Under the pieces are notes generated by a model. That model made no database searches and was not told the DNA's origin. It saw only the letters and a list, made by a program, of their open reading frames with translations. The position numbers and the translations under genes were made by a program. From the NCBI GenBank assembly GCA_902597515.1, contig CACJYB010000008.1, forward strand, positions 1 through 34,128: DNA of 34,128 nucleotides, in the 5' to 3' direction. Shown here piece after piece: positions 7,953-16,117 of this stretch (position 1 is the first letter of the stretch; each line of letters starts with the position of its first letter). The DNA is from an uncultured Pelagibacteraceae bacterium (lineage in GTDB: Bacteria > Pseudomonadota > Alphaproteobacteria > Pelagibacterales > Pelagibacteraceae).

Positions 7953-8756
7953 ATGTTTGATGATTTTTTTATAAGAGCTTTAGTTGCAGGTTTGGGTATT
8001 GCTTTAGTTACAGGACCTCTTGGTTGTTTTGTTGTTTGGAGAAGGTTGTCATATTTTGGTGATACTCTTGCTCACTCGGCTTTGCTTGGTGTTACAATGG
8101 CTTATACACTTGAACTAAATATTGCATTATCTGTATTTATTATTTCTTCACTAATAGCTCTAATTTTGATTCAACTTCAAAAGAAAACAAACTTACCTGG
8201 TGATGCATTGCTTGGTCTTTTAGCTCATTCCTCACTAGCAGTTGGATTAGTAGTAATTGGTTTCTTAACATTTATTCGTTTTGATATTATGGGTCTATTA
8301 TTTGGCGATATATTAGCTGTAACAACAGATGATTTGTTAATCATATGGACTGGTGGTGCTGTAATTTTACTAGTTCTAAAATTAATTTGGAAACCATTAT
8401 TCGCTTCTACAGTTAATTACGAATTAGCTGAAGCAGAAGGATTAAATCCCGATAGGGCAAAAGCAATATTTACAATTCTAATGGCTGCTGTAATAGCAAT
8501 ATCAATTAAAATGGTTGGACTATTATTAATTACAGGAATGTTAATTATTCCAGCAGCTATGGCTAGAAATATTTCAGATAGTCCAATTAAAATGGTAATT
8601 TACTCAATTATAGGTGGTTTATTGTCAGTTGTATTAGGGTTATTTTCATCTCTAGAATTTAATACATCATCTGGGCCTTCAATTATAATGGCCTCTTTGA
8701 TTTTATTTATGTTGTCTTTACTTAATATTAAACAATCGATTAAATTGAAAAACTGA
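7953..8756 (+). CDS. znuB: zinc ABC transporter permease ZnuB
   Basis: Inner-membrane permease of the zinc importer (ABC-3 family, 267 residues) with about eight hydrophobic helices. The N-terminal segment RALVAGLGIALVTGPLGCFVVWRR leads into YFGDTLAHSALLGV, a hallmark of metal ABC-3 permeases. Later segments include EAEGLNPDRAKA, the probable coupling loop, and MVGLLLITGMLIIPAA. It directly abuts znuC (TAA then ATG), indicating coupled translation. The zur-like gene follows after 24 bases. Confidence 0.95.
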   Translation: MFDDFFIRALVAGLGIALVTGPLGCFVVWRRLSYFGDTLAHSALLGVTMAYTLELNIALSVFIISSLIALILIQLQKKTNLPGDALLGLLAHSSLAVGLVVIGFLTFIRFDIMGLLFGDILAVTTDDLLIIWTGGAVILLVLKLIWKPLFASTVNYELAEAEGLNPDRAKAIFTILMAAVIAISIKMVGLLLITGMLIIPAAMARNISDSPIKMVIYSIIGGLLSVVLGLFSSLEFNTSSGPSIIMASLILFMLSLLNIKQSIKLKN

Positions 8757-8780
8757 TAACTTATTGATAAGAATTTAAAG

Positions 8781-9179
8781 ATGCAAAAAGAACATAACCT
8801 ATCCAAAAATCAAAAAATAATTTTTGACTTAATTGATAAATCTGGTGGACCAATGAAAGCTTATTCAATCCTTTTTAATGTTCAAAAAAAAGGAATTAAA
8901 GCTCCTTTACAAGTTTACAGGGCACTAGATAAATTAGTTGAAATAGGAAAAATTCATAAGATTGAAAGCAGAAATGCTTTTATAGCTTGTCAAAATTCAA
9001 GCTGTCAGGTTTCTAAAGCGACAGCTTTTTCAATTTGTGAAAGTTGTGAAAATGTATCTGAAATAAGTAATTCAAAACTTTCAAAATATTTATCTAATTT
9101 TTCAGATGACTCTGGAATGAAATATAGCAAATACAATTTAGAATTTTTTGGTTTATGTAAAAAATGTAAATCAAAATAA
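8781..9179 (+). CDS. zur: Fur-family zinc uptake regulator Zur
   Basis: A 132-residue metal-responsive repressor. The segment PLQVYRALDKLVEIGKIHKIES closely follows the Zur form of the Fur recognition-helix region. The structural zinc site appears intact as Cys86-x2-Cys89 and Cys126-x2-Cys129. By comparison with E. coli Zur as I recall it, regulatory-site ligands His77, Cys88 and Glu111 correspond to His59, Cys70 and Glu94, but His96 aligns with Lys79 and an extra Cys75 is present nearby. Location after znuCB and behind candidate Zur boxes supports autoregulation. The dehydrogenase start overlaps its stop (TAATG). Confidence 0.88.
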   Translation: MQKEHNLSKNQKIIFDLIDKSGGPMKAYSILFNVQKKGIKAPLQVYRALDKLVEIGKIHKIESRNAFIACQNSSCQVSKATAFSICESCENVSEISNSKLSKYLSNFSDDSGMKYSKYNLEFFGLCKKCKSK

Positions 9180-10177
9180 TGAGCACAGTTTCATTAACTT
9201 TAGACGAAATATTTGAACTAGCTAAAAAAACTCTTTTGGCAAATGGTTGTGATGATGAAACAGCATCAATTTTATCAGACTTAATTAGAAATGCTGAAAG
9301 AGATGGTTCTCTATCGCACGGTTTATTCAGATTACCAGCTTATGTAACAGGTCTTAAAGGTGGAAAGATAAATGGAAAAGGAAAACCAGAAGTAAAAAAA
9401 ATATCTCCATCTGTAATTAAAGTTGAAGGTAACAATTGTTTAGCTCCTGTTGTTTTAAATAAAGGTTTGCCAGAATTAGCAAAAGCTGCAAAAGAAAATG
9501 GTGTAGCTGTGTTAGCAATAAATAATTCACATCATATGGCTGCTATGTGGCCTGAAACAGAAAAATTAGCAGAAGATGGTTTAGTTGCATTTGCTTGTAC
9601 ATCTTATAAGCCAGCTGTTGCACCTGCAGGTGCTATTAAACCATTATTTGGAACGAACCCAATTTCATTTGCTTGGCCACGTCCAGGTAAAACACCAGTT
9701 GTTTATGACATGGCAACTGCTTCAATGGCAATGGGAGAAGTTCAAGTTGCTAAAAGAGAAGGGCATAAAGTTCCACTTGGAACAGGTTTAACTAAAGATG
9801 GTAAAGAAACAACGGATCCAGGCGAAATTGCTGATGGTGGTGTTTTATTACCTTTTGGTGGTTACAAAGGTTCTGCAATTGCAATGATGGTAGAATTAAT
9901 GGCAGGTGCATTAGTTGGTGACAATTTTAGTTTTGAAACTGCTGCCAAAGATAATAATGATGGTGGTCCTCCAAGTGGTGGTGAATTTATACTAGCCATT
10001 AACCCAGATAAAACCTCAGGAACTAATTGGCAAAAACATGCTGAGGAATTTTTTGAAAAAATGAAATCAATGGGTGAAGTAAGATTACCTGGAGAAAGAC
10101 GTCATAAAAATAGAATGGACACTGGTCCAAGAAATATTAACGAAGAACTAGTAAATAAAATTAAATCTTTAAGCTAA
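9179..10177 (+). CDS. malate/L-lactate dehydrogenase (Ldh2) family NAD(P)-dependent oxidoreductase
   Basis: A 332-residue cytoplasmic oxidoreductase of the Ldh2 fold, which includes ureidoglycolate, sulfolactate and delta1-piperideine-2-carboxylate reductases. Visible family features are LSHGLFRL near residue 45, the NSHHMAAMWP motif (116-125), the GTNPISFAWP segment (158-167), YDMATASMAMG (176-186) and LLPFGGYKGSAIAMMVE (223-239). The exact substrate cannot be assigned. It overlaps the zur stop by one base, so it is probably expressed with the zinc-import operon, which is an unusual partner for this family. Its 3' end overlaps convergent xthA by 9 bases. Confidence 0.85.
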   Translation: MSTVSLTLDEIFELAKKTLLANGCDDETASILSDLIRNAERDGSLSHGLFRLPAYVTGLKGGKINGKGKPEVKKISPSVIKVEGNNCLAPVVLNKGLPELAKAAKENGVAVLAINNSHHMAAMWPETEKLAEDGLVAFACTSYKPAVAPAGAIKPLFGTNPISFAWPRPGKTPVVYDMATASMAMGEVQVAKREGHKVPLGTGLTKDGKETTDPGEIADGGVLLPFGGYKGSAIAMMVELMAGALVGDNFSFETAAKDNNDGGPPSGGEFILAINPDKTSGTNWQKHAEEFFEKMKSMGEVRLPGERRHKNRMDTGPRNINEELVNKIKSLS

Positions 10178-10945
10178 ATTAATCTCAATTGGTGTGTGAT
10201 CAGAAGGCTTTTCTCTTCCACGTGGATCTTTATTAATATTAATATCTTTAATTTGATCAATTATAGAATTTGAAACTAAAAAATGATCTATCCTCATGCC
10301 ATTATTTTTTTGCCATGCACCTCTCATATAATCCCAAAATGTATATCCTTCTTTATCTTCATAAAAATGTCTGTAGACGTCATTAAAACCAAGATTAATC
10401 ATTTCTCTAAATTTTTTTCTTATTTCAAGTCGGTATAAAGCATCATCTTCAAAACTTTTAACATTATAAACATCTTCTGCTGAAGGGATAATATTGAAAT
10501 CACCAGCTAAAATAATATTTGAATTTTTTTTAGATAAAGTTTTTAATTGCTTTATTAATTGATCAAGCCAATTTTTTTTATAATCATATTTTTCAGTATC
10601 TACAGGATTACCATTAGGGGTATAAATATTTATTAATTGTATATTTTTTTTTTTATGTTCAAATTCAGCTGAAATTATTCTTGATTGTTTTAACTTATCC
10701 TTAATTAAATCTGTTTTGACATTTTTTAGTTTATTTTTAGATATAATTGCTACACCATTGTAACTTTTTTGACCAAAAACATGACTTTCATAGTCCATTG
10801 ATGAAAAATCATCATATGGAAAATTAACATCTTCAGTTTTGATTTCCTGCATCATTAAAATATCTGGTTTATATTTTAATAAATAGCTTTTGATATTTTC
10901 AATTCTTGCTCTTACCGAGTTTACATTCCAAGATGAAATGAGCAT
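10169..10945 (-). CDS. xthA: exodeoxyribonuclease III (AP endonuclease)
   Basis: Base-excision-repair nuclease of the exonuclease-endonuclease-phosphatase fold. The active-site set is visible: Asn7 in SWNVNSVRAR, Glu34 in MQEIK, GDFN (the Asp/Asn pair), RIDHFLVS and the terminal SDHTPIEI. I choose the ATG at 10945 (258 residues) because MLISSWNVNS is the normal family start. A longer reading from 10975 adds ten residues encoded by the end of the upstream gene. The chosen ATG overlaps the upstream stop as TAATG, so the two genes are coupled. Confidence 0.93.
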   Translation of the reverse strand: MLISSWNVNSVRARIENIKSYLLKYKPDILMMQEIKTEDVNFPYDDFSSMDYESHVFGQKSYNGVAIISKNKLKNVKTDLIKDKLKQSRIISAEFEHKKKNIQLINIYTPNGNPVDTEKYDYKKNWLDQLIKQLKTLSKKNSNIILAGDFNIIPSAEDVYNVKSFEDDALYRLEIRKKFREMINLGFNDVYRHFYEDKEGYTFWDYMRGAWQKNNGMRIDHFLVSNSIIDQIKDININKDPRGREKPSDHTPIEINLA

Positions 10946-11262
10946 TAAAGTGAAAAAGAAACTCCACAACCACATGAAGATTTGGTTTGTGGATTAGAAA
11001 TTTTGAATTGTTCACCTATAAGTTCAGACACATAATCTACCTCAGATCCTTTAAGCAAATCAGCTGAAGTTTTATCAATTAAAATATTTTGATAATTTAA
11101 ATCATCATCTTGTTTTGATTTATCAAATGTAAATTCATATTGAAAACCAGAACATCCTCCGCCTTTGATAGCGATTCTGAAGAATGATCCTTTGTCTTTT
11201 TTTGACAACAAATTATCTATTTGTTTTAACGCTTTATCCGTAAATTTAATTTCTTTAATCAT
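10945..11262 (-). CDS. erpA: iron-sulfur cluster insertion protein, IscA/ErpA family
   Basis: A-type carrier of 105 residues that delivers [Fe-S] clusters to apoproteins. The three conserved cysteines are Cys37 (GGGCSGFQY), Cys97 and Cys99 (SSCGCG). The small size and full motif set make the family certain, while the choice between ErpA and IscA is less so. It is transcribed divergently from dgt and overlaps xthA by one base. Pairing of this gene with xthA and dgt is common in alphaproteobacteria, in my recollection. Confidence 0.9.
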   Translation of the reverse strand: MIKEIKFTDKALKQIDNLLSKKDKGSFFRIAIKGGGCSGFQYEFTFDKSKQDDDLNYQNILIDKTSADLLKGSEVDYVSELIGEQFKISNPQTKSSCGCGVSFSL

Positions 11263-11284
11263 GTCTGAACACTGATATTACTAA

Positions 11285-11290
11285 TATAAT
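11285..11290 (+). promoter_or_regulatory. candidate -10 box of the dgt-led operon
   Basis: A perfect TATAAT lies in the 50-bp gap between divergent erpA and dgt, about 22 bases before the dgt ATG, which predicts a leader of roughly 15 bases. No clear -35 is seen. Overlapping TATTAT/TATATT on the other strand could serve erpA. Confidence 0.45.
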
Positions 11291-11312
11291 ACTTAATTAT
11301 TTAAATTAAAGG

Positions 11313-12431
11313 ATGAAAAAAGACACTTTGTTAGGCGTATTTAAAAGTAAAGGCAGACTTAATAAAGAGGCTAATTCAAAATACAGATCTCCTTTTCAAC
11401 GCGATAGAGATCGGATAATACACAGCGCATCATTTAGAAGATTAAAGCATAAAACCCAAGTATTTGTTAACACAGAAGGGGATCATTTTAGAACTAGGAT
11501 TACTCATTCAATTGAAGTTGCTCAAATAGCAAGATCAATTGCAAAATATCTAAAATTAAATGAAGATTTAGCTGAAACTTTAAGTCTTGCACATGATTTA
11601 GGTCATACTCCATTTGGTCATGCAGGAGAGGATGCTCTAGATGAATGTATGCAAAATTATGGTGGTTTTGATCATAATCTTCAGACATTGAGAATAGTAA
11701 TGTTTTTAGAGAATAAATATTTTAAATTTGCTGGATTAAATTTAACTCTTGAAACTTTAGAAGGACTTTTAAAACATAATGGACCAGCAGATGATCTAAG
11801 CATGATCAATAAACTAATTGGTTTAAAAGTTTTCAAAAATAAAATTAACTTTAATACCTATCCATCATTAGAAGCTCAAATATCAGCTATATCAGATGAT
11901 ATTGCCTATAATAATCATGATATTCAGGATGGAATTAAAGCAAACCTATTTAAACTTGAGGAATTAGTAGAATTAGATTTTTTCAAAAATATTTACCAAA
12001 GATATAAAAATAAAATAAATAAAAAAAATTATAAAATTGCTATTTATCAAATCATCAGAGATTCAATAGATATTATGATTAGAGATTTACTAAGTAATAC
12101 AGAAAAAAATATTAAAAAATTTAAAATTAAGTCATTAAAAGATGTATCAAAATCAAATCAATTAATAGTTTCTTTTTCAGATAAAATAGAAAATTCTGAG
12201 CAAGAAATCAGATCATTTTTAAGACATAGAATGTATGACAATAAATCAGTGCTTAATAAGAATCAAAGAGGTAAAATGATAATTAAGAAATTATTTAAAA
12301 TAATTAAATCAAATCCTAGAAAATTTCTTACTAAAGAGCAATTGACTAAAGACAAATATAGAGCTATTTCAGATTTTATATCTGGTATGACAGACAGATA
12401 CGCAATTAACCTTTATAACGATAATAAATGA
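11313..12431 (+). CDS. dgt: deoxyguanosinetriphosphate triphosphohydrolase-like protein
   Basis: HD-domain dNTP triphosphohydrolase of 372 residues that releases triphosphate from deoxynucleotides. The metal site can be read as His65 (RITHSIEVAQ), His94-Asp95 (AHDLGHTPFGHAGEDAL) and the Asp195-Asp196 pair (AISDDIAYNNHD). The N-terminal RDRDRIIHSASFRRLKHKTQVF is the family signature. Its size matches the shorter alphaproteobacterial form rather than the roughly 500-residue E. coli enzyme. The argS ATG overlaps its stop by 4 bases. Confidence 0.92.
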   Translation: MKKDTLLGVFKSKGRLNKEANSKYRSPFQRDRDRIIHSASFRRLKHKTQVFVNTEGDHFRTRITHSIEVAQIARSIAKYLKLNEDLAETLSLAHDLGHTPFGHAGEDALDECMQNYGGFDHNLQTLRIVMFLENKYFKFAGLNLTLETLEGLLKHNGPADDLSMINKLIGLKVFKNKINFNTYPSLEAQISAISDDIAYNNHDIQDGIKANLFKLEELVELDFFKNIYQRYKNKINKKNYKIAIYQIIRDSIDIMIRDLLSNTEKNIKKFKIKSLKDVSKSNQLIVSFSDKIENSEQEIRSFLRHRMYDNKSVLNKNQRGKMIIKKLFKIIKSNPRKFLTKEQLTKDKYRAISDFISGMTDRYAINLYNDNK

Positions 12432-14161
12432 ATATTTTTGAATTATATCTAGATAAAATTAAATCTATTATTGTTGAACTTAGTAAAAAAAATCAACTTA
12501 TCGTTCCAGAAAGTTTCAATGGGATTAATGCGGAAATACCGCCTCCAAAATTTGATTGTGATATTTCAACTAATGTTGCAATGGTTTTATCGAAACTAAA
12601 CAAAACTTCTCCAATACAATTAGCAGAAAAACTTGCACCTGAAATAAAAAATAGCGATGATCAAATAGAAAACATATCAGTTGCTAAACCTGGTTTTATA
12701 AATATTAAATTTAAGCCATCTTTTTGGTCAAACTTTATTAAAGAAATAATTGATAACGCTGGAAAATTTGGAATTAATGAAAAAGAGAAAAAAAATAATT
12801 ATTTAGTTGAATTTGTATCAGCTAATCCCACAGGACCCTTACATGTTGGTCATTGTAGAGGAGCTATTTTAGGCGATGTTATTTCTAATGTGTTAATATT
12901 TAATAAGCACAAGGTTACAAAAGAGTATTATGTTAATGATTATGGTAATCAAATTATAAATTTTACAAAATCAGTTTATTTTAGAATTAGAGAAATAAAA
13001 TTTAACGAAACTTTTCCTCAAGATAATCCTGATTTGTATCCAGGGGATTATTTAATCGATTTTGCGAAAAATATAGTTTCAAATAATTCAGATCTAAATT
13101 TTGATAATTATGATCAAATAAACGATAAGTTAACAGCTTTATCTATAGAACAGGCGCTACTTTTAATTAAAAAGAACCTTAAGAGTTTAGGAATTAATCA
13201 TGATAATTTTGTTAGTGAAAAAAGTATTGTTTTAAATAACGAAGTAGAGAGTGTAATAAAATTTTTAGAAAAGAATAAATTTGTATACAAAGGAAAAATT
13301 AAAGCTCCAGCTGGTGAAGATGATAAGAACTGGGTAGAAAGAGAACAGTTACTTTTTAAATCTACAGATTTTGGTGACGATAAAGATAGAGCATTACAAA
13401 AGTCGGATGGAACATGGACTTATTTTGCAAGTGATGTTGCATATCATAAAAATAAAGTAGATCGTAAATTTGATTATTTAATAAATATTCTTGGTGCAGA
13501 TCATGCTGGTTACATCAAAAGAATTTCATCCTCAGTTGAAGCTTTATCAGGAAAAAAAGATAAACTGATTTGTAAAATTAGTCAGCTTGTAAAATTAATT
13601 AAAGATAACAAACCATTTAAGATGTCTAAAAGAAAAGGTGACTACATTACGGTTGACGATTTAATTGAAGAAGTTGGAAAAGATGCAACTAGATTTATTA
13701 TGCTAAACAGAAGTAGTGACGTGGAATTAGATTTTGATTTTGATGCTGTAAAAGAAAAATCAAAAGATAATCCGTTATATTATGTTCAATATTGTTATGC
13801 CAGAATCTCATCTGTCTTTAGACATATTGATAAAGATTTAAATTCAAAAATTGAATTAGATGATTTTAGTTTTGAATACTCAAATGATGAGATCAAAATT
13901 TTAAAAAAGATTTCAGAATGGCCCAAATGTATTGACGCAGCTGGTTCAAAATTAGAGCCACATAGAATACCTGTTTATTTATATGATCTTGCCTCAGAAT
14001 TTCATTCGTATTGGAATCTTGGTAAACAAAACCCAGAAAAAAGATTTATTAATGATCAAAAAACTGTTTCACCAGATAAATTAATTTTTTTAAAAGCAAT
14101 ATCTAACGTTATAAAATCAGGAATGGATATAGTTGGCGTAGATACGCCAAATAAAATGTAA
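12428..14161 (+). CDS. argS: arginyl-tRNA synthetase
   Basis: Class I synthetase (577 residues) that charges tRNA-Arg. The N-terminal additional domain (about 1-110) is followed by the HIGH motif as HVGH at 139-142 (SANPTGPLHVGH), YYVNDYGNQI, and the KMSKR loop at 398-402. The C-terminal anticodon-binding domain contains the DALRYxx-like region as PLYYVQYCYARI. Length is typical. It overlaps dgt by 4 bases and the next small gene by one base (TAATG). Confidence 0.96.
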   Translation: MNIFELYLDKIKSIIVELSKKNQLIVPESFNGINAEIPPPKFDCDISTNVAMVLSKLNKTSPIQLAEKLAPEIKNSDDQIENISVAKPGFINIKFKPSFWSNFIKEIIDNAGKFGINEKEKKNNYLVEFVSANPTGPLHVGHCRGAILGDVISNVLIFNKHKVTKEYYVNDYGNQIINFTKSVYFRIREIKFNETFPQDNPDLYPGDYLIDFAKNIVSNNSDLNFDNYDQINDKLTALSIEQALLLIKKNLKSLGINHDNFVSEKSIVLNNEVESVIKFLEKNKFVYKGKIKAPAGEDDKNWVEREQLLFKSTDFGDDKDRALQKSDGTWTYFASDVAYHKNKVDRKFDYLINILGADHAGYIKRISSSVEALSGKKDKLICKISQLVKLIKDNKPFKMSKRKGDYITVDDLIEEVGKDATRFIMLNRSSDVELDFDFDAVKEKSKDNPLYYVQYCYARISSVFRHIDKDLNSKIELDDFSFEYSNDEIKILKKISEWPKCIDAAGSKLEPHRIPVYLYDLASEFHSYWNLGKQNPEKRFINDQKTVSPDKLIFLKAISNVIKSGMDIVGVDTPNKM

Positions 14162-14421
14162 TGCTAAAAGAAATTAAGTATTTAATCTTTATTGTTGTAA
14201 TTGCTTTATTTATTTTTTTAACTGGCAGATATTATTTTTCAGATGAAAATAAGAAGAAATCATACAGATCTTATAAAAATAATGATGAAAAAATTAAATT
14301 ATACTCAAAAAATTTACCTGTTTTGGAAAATGATACACAAAATGTAATAGAATACGTTAAGCAAACAAACAAAAAAAAGAAAAAAAAGTTTAATTTTTGG
14401 AAACTTTTAGAGAATGATTAA
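14161..14421 (+). CDS. small single-span membrane protein in the SPOR-protein position
   Basis: An 86-residue protein with one N-terminal transmembrane segment (about 7-23) followed by a charged, Lys-rich tail that includes a run of six lysines near residue 76. It lies between argS and nagZ, where other alphaproteobacteria encode a larger protein with an N-terminal helix, a linker and a C-terminal peptidoglycan-binding SPOR domain. The short NLPVLENDTQ segment could be a remnant of that linker, but no SPOR domain is present. Overlaps with both neighbours (1 and 8 bases) suggest it is translated. Function unknown. Confidence 0.75.
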   Translation: MLKEIKYLIFIVVIALFIFLTGRYYFSDENKKKSYRSYKNNDEKIKLYSKNLPVLENDTQNVIEYVKQTNKKKKKKFNFWKLLEND

Positions 14422-15364
14422 GAATAGAAGAGCTTTTATTGTTGGTTTAAAATCATCAAAATTATCAAAAAAAGAGATTATTTTTTTAAAGAAATATAAA
14501 CCATGGGGAGTTATTTTGTTTTCAAGAAACATAAATTCAATTGAACAAACTAAAAAATTAACTGACAAAATAAAAAAGATATTTAAAGACAAAAAATACC
14601 CAATATTAATTGATCAAGAAGGTGGACGTGTAAATCGATTAAGTAAAGTTATTTCATTTGATAATTTGACTTCTGAATATTTTGGCAATTTATTCACAAA
14701 AGATAAGAAAAAATTTAATATTATTTATAAATTATTTATCGATAAAACTTCGTATTTGCTTAAATCAATCGGTGTTAATATAAATACTGTTCCTGTTTTA
14801 GATATTCGAGTTAAAGGAGCTAGCAACATTATTGGTGATAGGTCTTTTTCAAAAAATAAAAAAAATATCTCTAAAATTGGAGATATTTGTATTGATTATT
14901 TTCATGAAAATTCCATCGGAACTGTGATGAAACACATACCAGGACATGGATTAGCTAAGGTAGATAGTCATAAATTTACACCTGTAGTTAACAAAAAGTT
15001 GAGTTATTTGAATAAAAATGATTTTTTTCCATTCAAGAAAAAACAAAGTTATTTTGCAATGACAGCACATGTAATATATCAAAGTATTGATAGATTATAT
15101 ACAGCTACACACTCTAAAAAAATTATTAATTTAATTAGAAAAAAAATTGGTTTTAAAAACATTTTGATTTCAGATGATTTATCAATGAAAAGTTTAAAAG
15201 ATGATTTAAAAACCAATACAATCAAAACATTTAGTGCAGGTTGTAATATTGCTCTTCACTGCAATGGTAAAATGTCTGAAATGAAGGTGGTTGGTGATAA
15301 TTCACCTAAGGTTAGTAATTTTATTATAAAAAAAACATCACTATTTTATAAAATTTTAAGTTAA
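14414..15364 (+). CDS. nagZ: beta-N-acetylhexosaminidase NagZ, GH3 family
   Basis: Cytoplasmic glycosidase that removes GlcNAc from anhydro-muropeptides during peptidoglycan recycling. Conserved elements of its 316 residues are LIDQEGGRVNRL (65-76), the lysine-histidine substrate motif KHIPGHG (173-179), the general acid dyad Asp184-Ser185-His186 and the nucleophile region ISDDLSM (252-258). It is slightly shorter than the usual 330-340 residues and very rich in lysine. It overlaps the preceding small membrane gene by 8 bases, and scpA follows after 9. Confidence 0.92.
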   Translation: MIKNRRAFIVGLKSSKLSKKEIIFLKKYKPWGVILFSRNINSIEQTKKLTDKIKKIFKDKKYPILIDQEGGRVNRLSKVISFDNLTSEYFGNLFTKDKKKFNIIYKLFIDKTSYLLKSIGVNINTVPVLDIRVKGASNIIGDRSFSKNKKNISKIGDICIDYFHENSIGTVMKHIPGHGLAKVDSHKFTPVVNKKLSYLNKNDFFPFKKKQSYFAMTAHVIYQSIDRLYTATHSKKIINLIRKKIGFKNILISDDLSMKSLKDDLKTNTIKTFSAGCNIALHCNGKMSEMKVVGDNSPKVSNFIIKKTSLFYKILS

Positions 15365-15373
15365 TATCTGAGC

Positions 15374-16117
15374 ATGACTATTTCTGATTCTGCATTATTT
15401 AATGTCGATTTAAATAACTATAATGGTCCTTTAGATGTACTTTTAGATTTAGCAAAAGCTCAAAAAGTAGATCTTGAAGAGATATCAATTACAAAGTTAG
15501 CAGATCAATTTCACGATTATCTAACAAAAGAAAAAGACTTAAATTTAGAAATTGCTTCAGAATATTTATTAATGGCAACTTGGTTAGCATATTTGAAATC
15601 TAAACTATTACTTCCGGGAACTCCAGAAGAAGAATTTAAAGTTCAAGAAGTTGCTGAAAAATTAAAATTACAACTAAAAAAATTAGAACTAATAAGATTA
15701 CTTTCTGAACAAATGCTAAAAAGAAAAAGACTGGGTAGAGAAATTCGATCAAGAGGAATGAAAGGAAATATAAGATCTATTTATAGTACAGAATATAATT
15801 TAAGTTTATTTGAACTACTTAAGGCATATTCAACAATTATTATGACCAAAGACTTTCAAAAAATGAATATTCCAAAATTACCTGTCTTTACTGCTGAGGA
15901 TGGAATTAAAACTATAAGAGAGTTTTTTGGTAAATTAATTGATTGGAAAAAATTAGATGATTTAATTCCTAAAAATTTTAAAAGCGGCTCAAAATATAAA
16001 CGTACTGGGAAAGCAGGAATTTTTGCTGGTTCATTAGAATTAGTTAAAGAAGGAAACCTGACTATGAAACAAGATAAATTATTTGACGATATTTATGTGA
16101 AGGAAAATAATGATTAA
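15374..16117 (+). CDS. scpA: segregation and condensation protein A
   Basis: Kleisin subunit that bridges the SMC dimer with ScpB for chromosome compaction. Its 247 residues begin with the characteristic YNGPLDVLLDLAKAQKVDL (about 17-35), followed by YLLMATWLAYLKSKLLLP (55-72), both family signatures. The C-terminal part is the helix domain expected to bind the SMC head. The order nagZ-scpA-scpB is typical of alphaproteobacteria. It overlaps scpB by 8 bases. Confidence 0.93.
   Translation: MTISDSALFNVDLNNYNGPLDVLLDLAKAQKVDLEEISITKLADQFHDYLTKEKDLNLEIASEYLLMATWLAYLKSKLLLPGTPEEEFKVQEVAEKLKLQLKKLELIRLLSEQMLKRKRLGREIRSRGMKGNIRSIYSTEYNLSLFELLKAYSTIIMTKDFQKMNIPKLPVFTAEDGIKTIREFFGKLIDWKKLDDLIPKNFKSGSKYKRTGKAGIFAGSLELVKEGNLTMKQDKLFDDIYVKENND

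Noticed and set aside
10946-10975. Longer xthA start with ten extra N-terminal residues
   Set aside because: Those codons belong to the end of the Fe-S carrier gene in another frame, and the family begins at the MLISSWNVNS-type start.
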